Shown: in pieces, positions 42,587 through 51,734 of the stretch
Numbering within the stretch: the stretch's first letter is position 1
Layout: every line of letters begins with the position of its first letter
Source: Centipeda periodontii DSM 2778
GTDB taxonomy: Bacteria; Bacillota; Negativicutes; Selenomonadales; Selenomonadaceae
Length of the DNA stretch: 53,715 bases
Assembly (NCBI RefSeq): GCF_000213975.1
Contig: NZ_GL892076.1
Coordinates: 1,908,560-1,962,274, forward strand
Reading direction: 5' to 3'
Notes under the pieces: generated by a model
The model's database searches: none
The model's input: the letters and a program-made list of their open reading frames with translations, nothing else
Told to the model about the DNA's origin: nothing
Translations under genes and position numbers: made by a program

Positions 42587-44614
42587 TCAGATCATATTCT
42601 TTTTATACGCGTCGTAAAGCTCCTTGAGCTCCTCCATCTTTGCATACATCTCAAGCTGCAGCGCGGATGCCGTCGGATAGTCGCCCTCATTGAGTGCCTT
42701 GATGAGCAGCGTAAAGAGCGCCTTGTCGTCGATCGTGTCCTTCGCGAGATAGATGCGCAGATCGTGGATCTTGTTCCACATATAGGCATCCTGATCCGTC
42801 AGGAAATCACTCTTGATCTCCGTCATGCGGCGCACAATGTTGCGGTTCTCGGGAATGATGCGGCTGATGAGCTCGATCTTCCAGCGCAGGAGTGCTCCCG
42901 TGCGGAACGAGTCGATGATCTGCGGGCGAAGTGTGTTCGCCTGTGTGAGCACCGCCACCTTCTCGGGATAGAGATCAAAGCCGAGCATATTCTCCCAAAC
43001 CGTCGCGGGCGGCTTGCCGAAGCGCGCATCGCGCTCGTCCGCCGTATAGTGCTCGAATACGTCCTCCTCGCTCCGATAGGCACGGTCGGTTTCGAGGTAA
43101 CCCGCAGGTTCCCCCGGCTGCTTCGAGAGTTCCGCGAGCAGCTCATCCGCCGTGCGTCCCTCCGAATACTTGATGCCGTCGAGAATTGCGAGGTACGAAG
43201 CGGCAATGACGAGGTAGGTGTTCGAGTAGGGATTGGTCGCACGCAACTCGAACCGCGTTGCGAGCGGGTTTTTAAGATCGCGGATCAGGCTGACAAGTAC
43301 CGTACGGTTGCGCGACGGGATCGCGGGCGATGCCCCGAACGAGGTAACGACGCAGACCGGCGCCTCAAATCCGGGCTTCAGGCGGTTGAATGCGTCATTC
43401 GTCGCCGAAACAAACGGATTGATCGCCTCATAGTTCTTGAGCAGCCCCATCAGTGCGCTATAGCCGACCGCATTCATATAGTGTGCATTCTGGTCGTCTG
43501 CGGCAAAGAGGCTGTGACGCTTGCCGTCTTTCGTGATCGCCGCGAGACTCAAATGCGTGTGCTCGCCGTTGCCCGCCAACCCGATCAGCGGCTTCGCCTT
43601 GAAGTTGACCTCGAGTCCGTAGAGTCGGAAGATCTCACGAACAAAGGTGCGGACGAAGAGTTCGTTATCTGCCGCCTGCACGGCACTATCATACTGCCAG
43701 TCGATCTCGATCTGCTCGCAGACATGTGTCATGCGCCCGCTCTCGTTGATCTGCGCCTTGAGGCCGCCGACCTCCTTGTGCCCCATCTCCATGTGGAAGC
43801 CGTATTTGTCGAGCTGGATAATGCAGTCCTCAAGTGCCGTACGCACAGCACCGTGCGTACGCTCCCAGTACTGCTCATTCATCACCTGCGAGGCAGACAT
43901 CTCCTCGATGGATGCGTTGTCATCGAGCGGTGTTTTGACCCAGAACTCAAGCTCCGTCGCCGACGTAAAGGCGATGTCCACGATATCCGCGCCGTTCAGA
44001 GAGGGCGCAGCGGAAATCTCAGGATTCCGATGGAAGAAGTCGAGGAGTTCCTTTTTCACATAGGCGAGCGTATCCACGATTACCGCACGCGAGTCGACGC
44101 GCTTCTCCTCATGTATGATGAATGAGGGAATGCGCAGCGTCCCAATCGGCAGCCCCGTCTCCTCATCCGCCCCCTCGGGGTCGTAGTCGACAAACCAGTT
44201 GACCGCAGGATCAATCGGAAGATCCACCTTCGCGTTGTTGATCGTCGCGATCTTCGGCAGGACGACGGAGGAACCATCCGTCTGCACGGCGGTTCCGTTG
44301 TAGAATTTCTCAATGTCCTCAATGAAAATCCGCACGGGAATCTTCTCGTCCGTATCGTTGCCCGCCATATCGATGCCGACAAGCGAGACGAAGCGCACCT
44401 CGGGATGCGCCTTGAGCTGGCGGATAACCTCTTCACGCGGCGTGTTGGCGGGAATCTTATAGAGGAGCTCGTTCATCTTTGCGTACCACCCTTTTTCTAA
44501 AAGAATGCCATGCGGCATAAACTCACGCGCCCATCTTACCATTTTTCGGAGGTTGTTGTAAAGATATTGAGAAGAAGTATTCATTTCCTTAATTTCATAC
44601 ACATTGACGATCAT
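42587..44614 (-). CDS. Glutamine synthetase, long form
   Basis: Makes glutamine from glutamate, ammonia and ATP. The 675-residue chain holds the glutamine synthetase core: DGSS near residue 113, glutamate ligands in ATELEFW (219-225) and GHKEVGG (278-284), the glutamate-binding GNGEHTHLS (348-356), RLKPGFEAP (411-419) and the SRNRT arginine site (434-438). About 200 extra residues, mostly at the C-terminus, separate it from the roughly 450-residue GlnA type, in the size range of long or type III-like enzymes. Several ATGs lie near the 5' end (44614, 44584) with weak ribosome sites, so the start is uncertain. NrfA upstream in the window would generate ammonium for it. Confidence 0.85.
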   Translation of the reverse strand: MIVNVYEIKEMNTSSQYLYNNLRKMVRWAREFMPHGILLEKGWYAKMNELLYKIPANTPREEVIRQLKAHPEVRFVSLVGIDMAGNDTDEKIPVRIFIEDIEKFYNGTAVQTDGSSVVLPKIATINNAKVDLPIDPAVNWFVDYDPEGADEETGLPIGTLRIPSFIIHEEKRVDSRAVIVDTLAYVKKELLDFFHRNPEISAAPSLNGADIVDIAFTSATELEFWVKTPLDDNASIEEMSASQVMNEQYWERTHGAVRTALEDCIIQLDKYGFHMEMGHKEVGGLKAQINESGRMTHVCEQIEIDWQYDSAVQAADNELFVRTFVREIFRLYGLEVNFKAKPLIGLAGNGEHTHLSLAAITKDGKRHSLFAADDQNAHYMNAVGYSALMGLLKNYEAINPFVSATNDAFNRLKPGFEAPVCVVTSFGASPAIPSRNRTVLVSLIRDLKNPLATRFELRATNPYSNTYLVIAASYLAILDGIKYSEGRTADELLAELSKQPGEPAGYLETDRAYRSEEDVFEHYTADERDARFGKPPATVWENMLGFDLYPEKVAVLTQANTLRPQIIDSFRTGALLRWKIELISRIIPENRNIVRRMTEIKSDFLTDQDAYMWNKIHDLRIYLAKDTIDDKALFTLLIKALNEGDYPTASALQLEMYAKMEELKELYDAYKKNMI

Positions 44615-44672
44615 TCCCTATACACATAGAATATAGGAAGACATACATAATAAAGAGAAAGAAGAAGATGCC

Positions 44673-45257
44673 ATGAAAAGCAAGATGGATGTAGATTGGA
44701 CATGGATTCGCTCACACCTGCCGAGAGAGTTTGCAGATCGGGACATCGGATTTTTTGGCGGCTATTACTTGGATGGCAGGAACGTCATGTTGGAGGGTGA
44801 GCGCGGTGAACCGGACACACTGGAGTATGCGGCACGCGACGAGGAGGATCTTCGCCTGTGGCAGTTTGATCACGTTTGTGAGCTGCTCAGCTATGCGTTG
44901 GAACTGGAGCACCGTACGGAAAATTCAAAAAAATGGCGCTATGTAAGAGTACGCGTCGAAAACGGAAAATGGCTCTATGCAGAGCGAAGGTCGTATATCT
45001 ATAACGCCATTGAGGATACACGGCTCGCCGCATTCGAACGGTATCTGCGCCTCATCCACCCCGTCTATTCACCGGAGCACTTTGAGGAGCGCGTACAGGC
45101 GCATGTTCGACTGATGAACCGCTGGTACCGTACGCCGCATTGGGACTTTGACCGAAACGCGCTCTGCTTTGTCGAGGTCAGCGATGCAAAGGAATACGGA
45201 GGCGATGCAGATGACACGGAAGAGCCACGGACAGGATCAGTAATACAAATGCTGTAA
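44673..45257 (+). CDS. Hypothetical protein
   Basis: A 194-residue soluble protein rich in aromatic and charged residues, for example WRYVRVRVENGKWLYAERRS and HVRLMNRWYRTPHWDFDRN. Two Trp-rich beta-like stretches flank helices. I do not recognise a family; the size and the GKWLYAERRS turn faintly recall small immunity-protein folds. AAAGAAGAAG precedes the start. It is divergent from the glutamine synthetase gene and lies 36 bp before the DUF4153 gene, so the two may be co-transcribed. Confidence 0.65.
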   Translation: MKSKMDVDWTWIRSHLPREFADRDIGFFGGYYLDGRNVMLEGERGEPDTLEYAARDEEDLRLWQFDHVCELLSYALELEHRTENSKKWRYVRVRVENGKWLYAERRSYIYNAIEDTRLAAFERYLRLIHPVYSPEHFEERVQAHVRLMNRWYRTPHWDFDRNALCFVEVSDAKEYGGDADDTEEPRTGSVIQML

Positions 45258-45293
45258 CGTAAACGGAAATCGGTCACAGAGAGGATGATGGCT

Positions 45294-46922
45294 ATGAATA
45301 TCACCATTCGCATCTTGCAGCTGAAGGGACGGGCGCATGAACTCATCCACCGTTTCCCCGTCGCCGTCTTTTGGCAGGCAGCCCTGTTTCTCGTCGGTGC
45401 AGGCATTATCCTGCTGCGCCCCGATTTGTATGCGGAGGGTTGGCACAGCGACTATTTCGAGCATCTCGTACGCCTCGCCCCCGCCGTCTTCGGCGCATGG
45501 ATGATGGCGGTCATGTTCCGCCTCTTCACGGATGTATTTCCCGTGAAAAAATCCTTGCTGCTGCATGCGGCATCGTCTGCCGTCCTGTTCCTCCTCCTTG
45601 CCTATGCGTGGTATGGCGTGGAAAATCCGAGCCGCCATCTGATCATTGGAACGCAAGGCATCTATCTCGCACTCGCCTTCCTTGCGCTCTTTCTCCTCGA
45701 ACGAACAAACAAAGCCCCGGGGCTTCCCGCCCTTCTCTTTGCCGCCGCCTTTTCCATCGTGACGAGCATCCTGCTCTCTCTCGGGCTCATCCTCTGTGTC
45801 GCCGCATTCTGGGCACTGATCGTCACCGATGCGGACGGATGGCTGCCCGAGACGACCTATCTCTTCTCCGGTCTGATCGCATACGGCGGCTGGGGACTTG
45901 CCGCATTTCTCGGCGCACTGCCAAGTGCGAACGCACGCTATCAGTTCCCCGCCGCCACGCAGAAGCTGCTCCTCTATCTCTTCTTCCCCGTCTATCTCCT
46001 TCTGCTCATCGTTCTCTACCTCTACGTCGGCAAGATCATCGGCGTGGGCGAGATGCCCGTCGGCACGATGAATTGGTACGCCTCGTTCGCGCTCCTCGGC
46101 TTCGCCTTTTTCTTCGGCACACTTGCCGCGCAGGAGCGTCTTCCCCTCTTTTCCCGCTTTCTGAAATGGGGGCTTCTCCTCTTCCTCCCCATCCTCGCCG
46201 TCCAGCTCTACGGCGTCTATCTCCGCTATGAGGCATACGGACTGACAACGCTGCGCTACACCTCCATGATCTGTACGTTCTGCGGCATCTATGCGCTTGC
46301 CGTCGCCTTCCTTCGGCGAAAACCGCAGCAAGTATACCTCTGCGCCGCCATCCTCGCGCTCATCTTCAGTCTCACCCCGCTCAACGTCGTCGACGTACCG
46401 CTCCGCAGTCAGGAGGCACGGCTCAGTCAGCTGCTCACAGAACACAACCTCATGCAGGATGGACAGATCATAAAGCGTGACGACACGCCGCCCACGGTTG
46501 TGGACGAGATCATCGATATTGCGTTCTACCTCGAACAGGATGCCTCCCCGCTCGCCGCAGAGGTATTCGACACCAAGTTCAACGCGATGCGCGCGTCCTT
46601 TTACTTCTACGGAGAGGACTTTGAAGAACTCTCCATTGCAGGCTATCGCACGCTGCTCCCATTTGATTCGAACAAGATTACGCATGAGGGTGTCCTCGTC
46701 GTTCCGCGCACAGACGGCACGGAGGAACGCATTGACCTGAACCCCTACGCGCACATACTCGTACAATATGGAGAGCAAAACGAAAAATCCATCCTCAGCA
46801 AAGAACTGCAGAACTACGAGACAGGCAACTACCTCCTCCACTTCGACCATATTGCCGTCAGTCGAGCCGAGGACGGCCGTGTTGTCTGGGACAGTGCAAA
46901 GGGATTTGTACTCATACGCTAG
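45294..46922 (+). CDS. DUF4153-domain membrane protein
   Basis: A 542-residue inner-membrane protein. About ten to eleven helices fill residues 20-370, with aromatic-rich loops such as PDLYAEGWHSDYFEH. A soluble domain of about 170 residues follows, predicted outside the membrane and containing alternating strands (AFYLEQDASPLAAEVFDTKF). This matches DUF4153 proteins, which lack a known function. The ATG at 45294 has GAGAGG nine bases upstream and is preferred over two ATGs that abut it. A strong terminator follows. Confidence 0.82.
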   Translation: MNITIRILQLKGRAHELIHRFPVAVFWQAALFLVGAGIILLRPDLYAEGWHSDYFEHLVRLAPAVFGAWMMAVMFRLFTDVFPVKKSLLLHAASSAVLFLLLAYAWYGVENPSRHLIIGTQGIYLALAFLALFLLERTNKAPGLPALLFAAAFSIVTSILLSLGLILCVAAFWALIVTDADGWLPETTYLFSGLIAYGGWGLAAFLGALPSANARYQFPAATQKLLLYLFFPVYLLLLIVLYLYVGKIIGVGEMPVGTMNWYASFALLGFAFFFGTLAAQERLPLFSRFLKWGLLLFLPILAVQLYGVYLRYEAYGLTTLRYTSMICTFCGIYALAVAFLRRKPQQVYLCAAILALIFSLTPLNVVDVPLRSQEARLSQLLTEHNLMQDGQIIKRDDTPPTVVDEIIDIAFYLEQDASPLAAEVFDTKFNAMRASFYFYGEDFEELSIAGYRTLLPFDSNKITHEGVLVVPRTDGTEERIDLNPYAHILVQYGEQNEKSILSKELQNYETGNYLLHFDHIAVSRAEDGRVVWDSAKGFVLIR

Positions 46923-46961
46923 GGAAGCACGCCCTCCCTGTTCAATCTGTGCAATCATGCT

Positions 46962-47060
46962 GTGTTATCAGCGATGCCTAAAAAGGCTGTTGCACAAGGA
47001 CAAAATTGTCTTCGTGCAACAGCCTTTTTCATAGGACAGGATTTATCGGTGCTTCCTCAG
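46962..47060. repeat. Two IS-end-like sequences around a terminator
   Basis: On the minus strand, GGAAGCACCGATAAAT (at about 47044-47059) and TAGGCATCGCTGATAAC (at about 46963-46979) resemble the miniature-element and IS5 ends. Both point the same way, so this is not an intact inverted-repeat element. Confidence 0.4.
46980..47029. terminator. Bidirectional terminator between convergent genes
   Basis: A perfect 16-bp stem: 46980-46995 with 47014-47029, flanked by AAAAA and TTTTT. It lies between the DUF4153 gene and the H-NOX receptor gene. Confidence 0.85.
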
Positions 47061-48850
47061 GTCTTATAGTGATTGATATCTGCCGAGAACGCCGTCGTGA
47101 CATCCTTGAACTGCTTGATTTTTTCCATCATGTCCTGCAGCTTCAGATTATATGTGTGCATCGCAGCGTTGACTTCCTCAGTTGAGGCGGAGTTTTGCTC
47201 CGCCATAGCAGCGATATGCTCGACCTTGCTGAGAACATCTTCCATATTCGTCATCTCGGTCTTGATCTGCTCGATGATGCCCGAAATGCTTCCCGACACG
47301 CCGCGAATGTTGTCGATGTACTGACTGTTCCCCTCGACAACATGGACGAGCTGATTGCTCTCACGCTCCAAGACCTCATATTCCTCATTGACCGAAACGA
47401 CGACCTCGTTGATGATACGCGTGACCGCCATGACATCGGACGTGATGACCTCTGCATGTCCCTGTGACTGCTCGGCAAGTTTGCGGACTTCCTCGGCGAC
47501 GACACTGAACCCTCGCCCCTGCTCCCCTACCCGCGCCGCTTCAATCGCCGCATTGAGGGCGAGCAGGTTTGTCTGACCGGCGATATCCGTCACCAGCCCC
47601 GTGATCGCCATGATCTTCTCCGTCGCCTCTCTGAGGGACTCGACTGCTTCCTTCACCTCAGTGAATTTTTTCATGCTGTGATTGAGGTTCGTACTGGATG
47701 CCCGCACCTTGCTGAACCCCTCGTGAATGCTGTTGACGGCGTAATTCAACTCATCATTGTTCTTGACCTGCTCATTGATGACCGATTGCAGCGCTTTCAT
47801 ATTATCGTTGAGGAACGCAGCCACAGATATGGTATTCTCCGCCCCGGTCGTAGCGCTGTCGGCAATCTCGTTGATCACACCAGCGATATCCTCCGAGGCA
47901 CCCCCCATATTTTCAGCCAACCCGTCAAAGTCAATGCCATATCGCCGCAGTTCGTCCCCTGTCCCCTTGAAGCCCGTAAAGTTCGCCTGCGCCTGCTTGC
48001 GATACTTGATCAGCTTGTCACTCACCCGCTCGAACACGTCGCCTGAGCGAAGTGTCAGTGCGTCGAAATATTTGTTTTCCAACAGCTGATCGATTTCTTT
48101 TTCGATCGCGCCGAGCGGACGCAGGAGCATACCGGCGCCGATTGTAGCAAACATGGCACCGCACGCAGGAAGGACGAACGTCTTCCACGAAATATCGCTG
48201 ATGCTGATCAGCACGGATAAAATCAGAGTCCCTGCAAACGTCAGCAGACCAATGCCGCCCGCCAATGAGCCGGTAAAGGAAACAATCTTATTGATGCCAA
48301 AATTTTTCTCTCGGAAGATCGGTTTTTCAAAGGTGAGCTTCAGCTTCATATGAGTGGCTGTCTGTTCCAGTACCTCGACCCCGAGTTTTTCCTTAAAATA
48401 CTCGGTCGAACCATTGAGCAACCCGCGAAAATAGTCCAGAAGCCCCCGATTCGAGTCATAGGTAAATACCGCCTCGTATTCCGAAATCGGCGTCATAATA
48501 AGCTGAGGCGGTTTTGCGCCCGCAATCTTTTTCACAATCTCGACATGAATATCATACGTCGATGCCAAGAATGTATATAGATTTTTATTCGCGAAAAAAG
48601 ACGGATACACACGCGCAAAGGACTTGATATTATCGCGTCCCATTTCATACCAAATATCTCGAACAGACAGACCATTCGCCTTGCTGAGCGTGTCCATCAG
48701 GCGTTTGATCGTGCCGTCGTCAACGTCCTCAAGCGGCAGAAAGAGCCGATCCGGCTCCCACCCCATCTCCTGCATAACCCTGTCAACCAACGCATTGCCC
48801 CACAGCTCACGCGACGTACTAATCCAAGTTGCTACCACGGTACCTTTCAT
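47057..48850 (-). CDS. H-NOX methyl-accepting chemotaxis protein (heme gas sensor)
   Basis: A 597-residue membrane receptor. Residues 1-180 are an H-NOX heme domain. By residue count it carries Trp9, the proximal heme ligand His102 (DIHVEIV), Pro115 (AKPPQL), the heme-propionate triad Tyr131-x-Ser133-x-Arg135 and the distal Tyr140, all at the positions known from the Thermoanaerobacter Tar4 protein. Two membrane helices (about 185-245) and a HAMP-like linker follow. The methyl-accepting signalling domain has the hairpin tip region [27 protein letters not shown] supports the ATG at 48850. It should pass a gas signal to CheA; no che gene is in the window. Confidence 0.93.
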   Translation of the reverse strand: MKGTVVATWISTSRELWGNALVDRVMQEMGWEPDRLFLPLEDVDDGTIKRLMDTLSKANGLSVRDIWYEMGRDNIKSFARVYPSFFANKNLYTFLASTYDIHVEIVKKIAGAKPPQLIMTPISEYEAVFTYDSNRGLLDYFRGLLNGSTEYFKEKLGVEVLEQTATHMKLKLTFEKPIFREKNFGINKIVSFTGSLAGGIGLLTFAGTLILSVLISISDISWKTFVLPACGAMFATIGAGMLLRPLGAIEKEIDQLLENKYFDALTLRSGDVFERVSDKLIKYRKQAQANFTGFKGTGDELRRYGIDFDGLAENMGGASEDIAGVINEIADSATTGAENTISVAAFLNDNMKALQSVINEQVKNNDELNYAVNSIHEGFSKVRASSTNLNHSMKKFTEVKEAVESLREATEKIMAITGLVTDIAGQTNLLALNAAIEAARVGEQGRGFSVVAEEVRKLAEQSQGHAEVITSDVMAVTRIINEVVVSVNEEYEVLERESNQLVHVVEGNSQYIDNIRGVSGSISGIIEQIKTEMTNMEDVLSKVEHIAAMAEQNSASTEEVNAAMHTYNLKLQDMMEKIKQFKDVTTAFSADINHYKT

Positions 48851-48911
48851 ATGATAGAGCCCTCCCGAACTCATATACACAATCTTCCCTAGTTTATATA
48901 ATAGGACATTT

Positions 48912-48946
48912 GTAGGAAAAAGAAAAGCAATTTTGCAGCTTTTCCT
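48912..48946 (-). terminator. Terminator of the SsuC-like permease gene
   Basis: GAAAAGC at 48922-48928 pairs with GCTTTTC at 48938-48944; on the minus strand TTTTTCC follows. Confidence 0.5.
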
Positions 48947-48989
48947 GTCGGATGGATTACAACGGTAAAAAGATGAGCAAATCGAAACC

Positions 48990-49736
48990 TTATGTCCGAC
49001 TCCATGCACACAGCCGCCGCTCCGCCCAGTCGAGCAGGATGAAGAGCACGAGCCCCATCGCGCTGAGGACGACGATGCCCGCGTACATATCGAGGTAGTT
49101 CACGCGTAGCCATGCATCCATGATGTAATAACCGATGCCATACTGAGTGCCGAATGTCTCCGTGAAGAAGAGGACGGAGATCGCCGTCGCCATCGCTACC
49201 CGAACGGCTGTGATAAACTTCGGCAAGGAGGCGGGCACGATGATGTGCCGCACGATCTGGGCGAATGTTGCGCCGAGGACGCGCAGCGGCGCATAGGTCT
49301 CGGGCGGGATCGCAGCCACGGCGTCGCGCACGGCGACGACGACCTGAAAGACGATGATAAGGAACACGAGGAGCATTTTGCTCGTCTCCCCCACGCCGAA
49401 GAGGAGCATGACAACGGGCAGCAGCGCGATCTTCGGCACGGGATAGGTCAGGTAGAGGATGGGCGCAAGCAGGCGGTTCACACGCGGGAAATAACCCATA
49501 AGCACGCCGACGGGATAGCCGACGGCAACAGCGACAACAAGGCCGAGGACGATGCGCAGGAGGCTGTAACCCGCGTGCACGGCGATCGTGTCGGGGAACT
49601 TCTGCATGAGCCGCAGGAGTACCTGCTCGGGCGACGGGATCACGGGCATCTGGAGAATCTGTGCCGTGACAGCCCAGAGTACAAGACAGAGAAATATGCC
49701 GAACGCAAACATCTGCAGCGAAATCTTGCCCATCAT
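48990..49736 (-). CDS. ABC permease, SsuC/TauC/NrtB type
   Basis: A 248-residue, six-helix inner-membrane permease of the nitrate/sulfonate/taurine importer family. The EAA-loop is [22 protein letters not shown], which contacts the ATPase. The N-terminal [12 protein letters not shown] is also typical. Its start overlaps the ATPase stop (ATGA). The substrate class could be sulfonates, nitrate or a thiamine precursor. No periplasmic binding protein gene is present in the window. Confidence 0.88.
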   Translation of the reverse strand: MMGKISLQMFAFGIFLCLVLWAVTAQILQMPVIPSPEQVLLRLMQKFPDTIAVHAGYSLLRIVLGLVVAVAVGYPVGVLMGYFPRVNRLLAPILYLTYPVPKIALLPVVMLLFGVGETSKMLLVFLIIVFQVVVAVRDAVAAIPPETYAPLRVLGATFAQIVRHIIVPASLPKFITAVRVAMATAISVLFFTETFGTQYGIGYYIMDAWLRVNYLDMYAGIVVLSAMGLVLFILLDWAERRLCAWSRT

Positions 49737-50497
49737 ACACCGCTCCCCGCGATCTTTGCACGCAGTTTTTGTCCCAGCACAAAGAACTCCGGCGTGGAGC
49801 GATTGGTGAGATCGCCCGCAAACGGATTGTCAATGATCTCGGCGATGCGCCCCGGCGTTCCAGTCATGACGGCAATCCGCCCAGCGAGTGCCAGCGCCTC
49901 CTCGACATAGTGTGTCACAAGCATGGTGGTGACGGCGTATTTTTTTCGGAGCGAGAGGAACACCTCCTGCATGGACTCGCGCGTAATCGCATCGAGCGCG
50001 GAGAACGGCTCATCCATCAGCAGGAGATCGGGCGCGAGGAGAAAGACGCGCGCAAGCCCCACACGCTGTTGCTGTCCGCCCGAAAGTTCGTGCGGATAGC
50101 GCGTGAGAAGGTCCTTCAGTCCGAGGTCGGTGACAAGCTCGTCGAAAATAGCCTTTCGCTTTCCATCCCATTCGCCCTTGATCTCTGCGCCGAGGAGGAT
50201 GTTCTCGCGCACGGTCTTCCACGCGAGCAGTCCGTAGTTCTGCGGCAGAAAGCCAATGCGCAACACACGTGGGTCAACGGGCGCACCATCGGCGTGCAGC
50301 GTGCCCGCCGTCGGACGCACAAGCCCTGCCACCACACGCAGCAACGTCGACTTGCCGCAGCCCGATGCACCGATCAGCGCGAGTACTGTCCCCCGCTCGA
50401 CGCAGAGCGAAATATCTGCGAGCGCGTGCACAGCGTCCTCCCCCGTTCCGTAGTCCACGGACACCCCCGAAAAGCACAGCAAACCATCACCCCACAT
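49733..50497 (-). CDS. ABC ATPase, SsuB/TauB type
   Basis: A 254-residue ATPase for the adjacent permease: Walker A GASGCGKSTLL, Q-loop FLPQNYGLL, signature LSGGQQQRVGLARVF, Walker B LLLMDEPFSALD, and THYVEEAL. The ATG at 50497 is preceded by an in-frame TGA and no ribosome site, and the IS5-family transposase stop is only 12 bp away. The insertion probably removed the natural leader and perhaps an upstream binding-protein gene, so expression may now depend on read-through from the insertion element. Confidence 0.88.
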   Translation of the reverse strand: MWGDGLLCFSGVSVDYGTGEDAVHALADISLCVERGTVLALIGASGCGKSTLLRVVAGLVRPTAGTLHADGAPVDPRVLRIGFLPQNYGLLAWKTVRENILLGAEIKGEWDGKRKAIFDELVTDLGLKDLLTRYPHELSGGQQQRVGLARVFLLAPDLLLMDEPFSALDAITRESMQEVFLSLRKKYAVTTMLVTHYVEEALALAGRIAVMTGTPGRIAEIIDNPFAGDLTNRSTPEFFVLGQKLRAKIAGSGV

Positions 50498-50504
50498 TCA
50501 TTTC

Positions 50505-51575
50505 TGTTTTTATATGATGTTCTCAAACTTCGCAGATAAAATAACGAGATTCGCCGACGCAAAGAGCAGATAGTATTGCAGAAGGTTCTTCCTGATACCG
50601 CGATACCGCGTCTTGCCCGCATGAAACAGCCTCTTTACAATCAGAAACGGATGCTCCACCTTGCTGCGAACCGAGGCTTTCGCATGCTCGATCTGCTTGT
50701 CCCAATTCGTTTCTTTGTATTCTTTCGTCATGCGGTTCTGCGAATGTCTTTTGGCAATGCGGTAGTCCACACCTGAAAGATCGGGGTTCTCCCGTATTTC
50801 CGTGCGCTTTTCCACACCGAGATATCCCGAATCCCCATAGACAATATGATCATCTTCGCGGATCAGTTCATGTGTCTTTGCAATGTCGTGCACGTTGGCA
50901 ACGGTCGCTATAATCGTATGGACATAGCCTGTTCCGGCATCCGCACCGGAATGAATCTTCATGCCGAAGTACCACTGATTCCCCTTCTTCGTGGAGTGCA
51001 TCTCAGGATCGCGGGACTTTGTCGCGTTCTTGGTCGAACTCGGTGCATGAATGATCGTTGCATCCACAATCGTACCGCCGTGCATGATGAGTCCAGAGGC
51101 TTCCAACCGCTGTTTCACGTCATCGAACATCTTGCGAGTGATGTCGTGCTTTTCGAGCAGGTGACGAAAGTGGAGAAGCGTCGTGGCATCAGGTGTCTGT
51201 TCTGTGGAAAAATCAATCCGCAGAAAGCGTTTCATGGCGTAGCTGTCATAAATTGCATCCTCGATTCCTTCGTCAGAAAGACCGAACCAGTTCTGCATGA
51301 GGTACATGCGTAGCATCGTTTCCAGTGGAATCAGTTTTCTGCCACGCTCTGGACATAGTACGGCGCGATGAGTGCCATCCATTCGTTCCAAGGAATGATG
51401 GATTCCATGGCTTCCAGAAAGGCTTCACGCCGTGTTGTTCTCTTGCGGTTTGCGTATTCCATGTCCGTAAATGTTTGTTGCACCATTTTGTTTCTCTCCC
51501 TCATCGCGTTGTTTCTTCCTCTTATTGTAATCTTTCGGAGGTGAATCACGCAACAAAAGAATTTATCAGCGTTTC
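50505..51575 (-). mobile_element. IS5-family insertion sequence
   Basis: About 1.07 kb containing one transposase gene. The right end reads, inward, GGAAACGCTGATAAATTC (about 51558-51575). It matches miniature element copy B end at 16 of 18 positions. A clear matching left end was not found; only CGCAGATAAAAT near 50535 is similar, within the transposase 3' end. The left boundary is therefore approximate. Confidence 0.65.
50510..51486 (-). pseudogene. IS5-family transposase, frameshifted
   Basis: The N-terminal frame (from 51486, with GAGGGAGAG upstream) encodes MVQQTFTDMEYANRKRTTRR through WNEWMALIAPYY and then leaves frame. The remaining 290 residues continue in another frame from GRKLIPLETMLRMYLMQNWF. 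The join is near 51350-51357 and implies a one-base loss or two-base gain. The catalytic part keeps DATIIHAPSS, the YGDSGYLG segment and a late VEHPFLIVKRLF. Either the copy is dead or a programmed frameshift is used; no slippery run is obvious at the join. Confidence 0.8.
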
Positions 51576-51599
51576 CTTAACACCTCGTTGCTTTTAATT

Positions 51600-51698
51600 G
51601 TTTCAATCCACGTACCCCGTGCGGGGCGCGACTGTACGGATTGACTTCTCTCGATTGTCAATCCAGTTTCAATCCACGCGCCCCGTGCGGGGCGCGAC
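51600..51698 (-). CRISPR. Type I-C CRISPR remnant: two repeats, one spacer
   Basis: Two 33-bp repeats (51600-51632 and 51666-51698) flank a 33-bp spacer (51633-51665). They begin GTTTCAATCCACG and end GGGGCGCGAC, the type I-C repeat read on the opposite strand, with an internal CGCGCCCC/GGGGCGCG palindrome. The left repeat differs at two positions (TA for CG), as expected for the distal end of an array transcribed leftward. The leader would lie to the right, where an ISL3-family element now begins 36 bp away. No cas gene is in the window. Confidence 0.85.
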
Positions 51699-51734
51699 TT
51701 TCGCGTGCATTACCATGTCAAGTCCTTGGTTTCG

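Noticed and set aside
42764-44125. A 453-codon open frame on the plus strand
   Set aside because: It is antisense to the glutamine synthetase gene and lacks any recognisable motif.
45237-46958. A 573-codon open frame on the minus strand
   Set aside because: It mirrors the DUF4153 gene, whose plus-strand product has clear membrane helices and a ribosome site; the mirror product is highly charged and has no family.
48889-49833. A 314-codon frame on the minus strand overlapping the permease
   Set aside because: It is out of frame with the permease and ATPase, and its product is Arg/Pro/His-rich nonsense.
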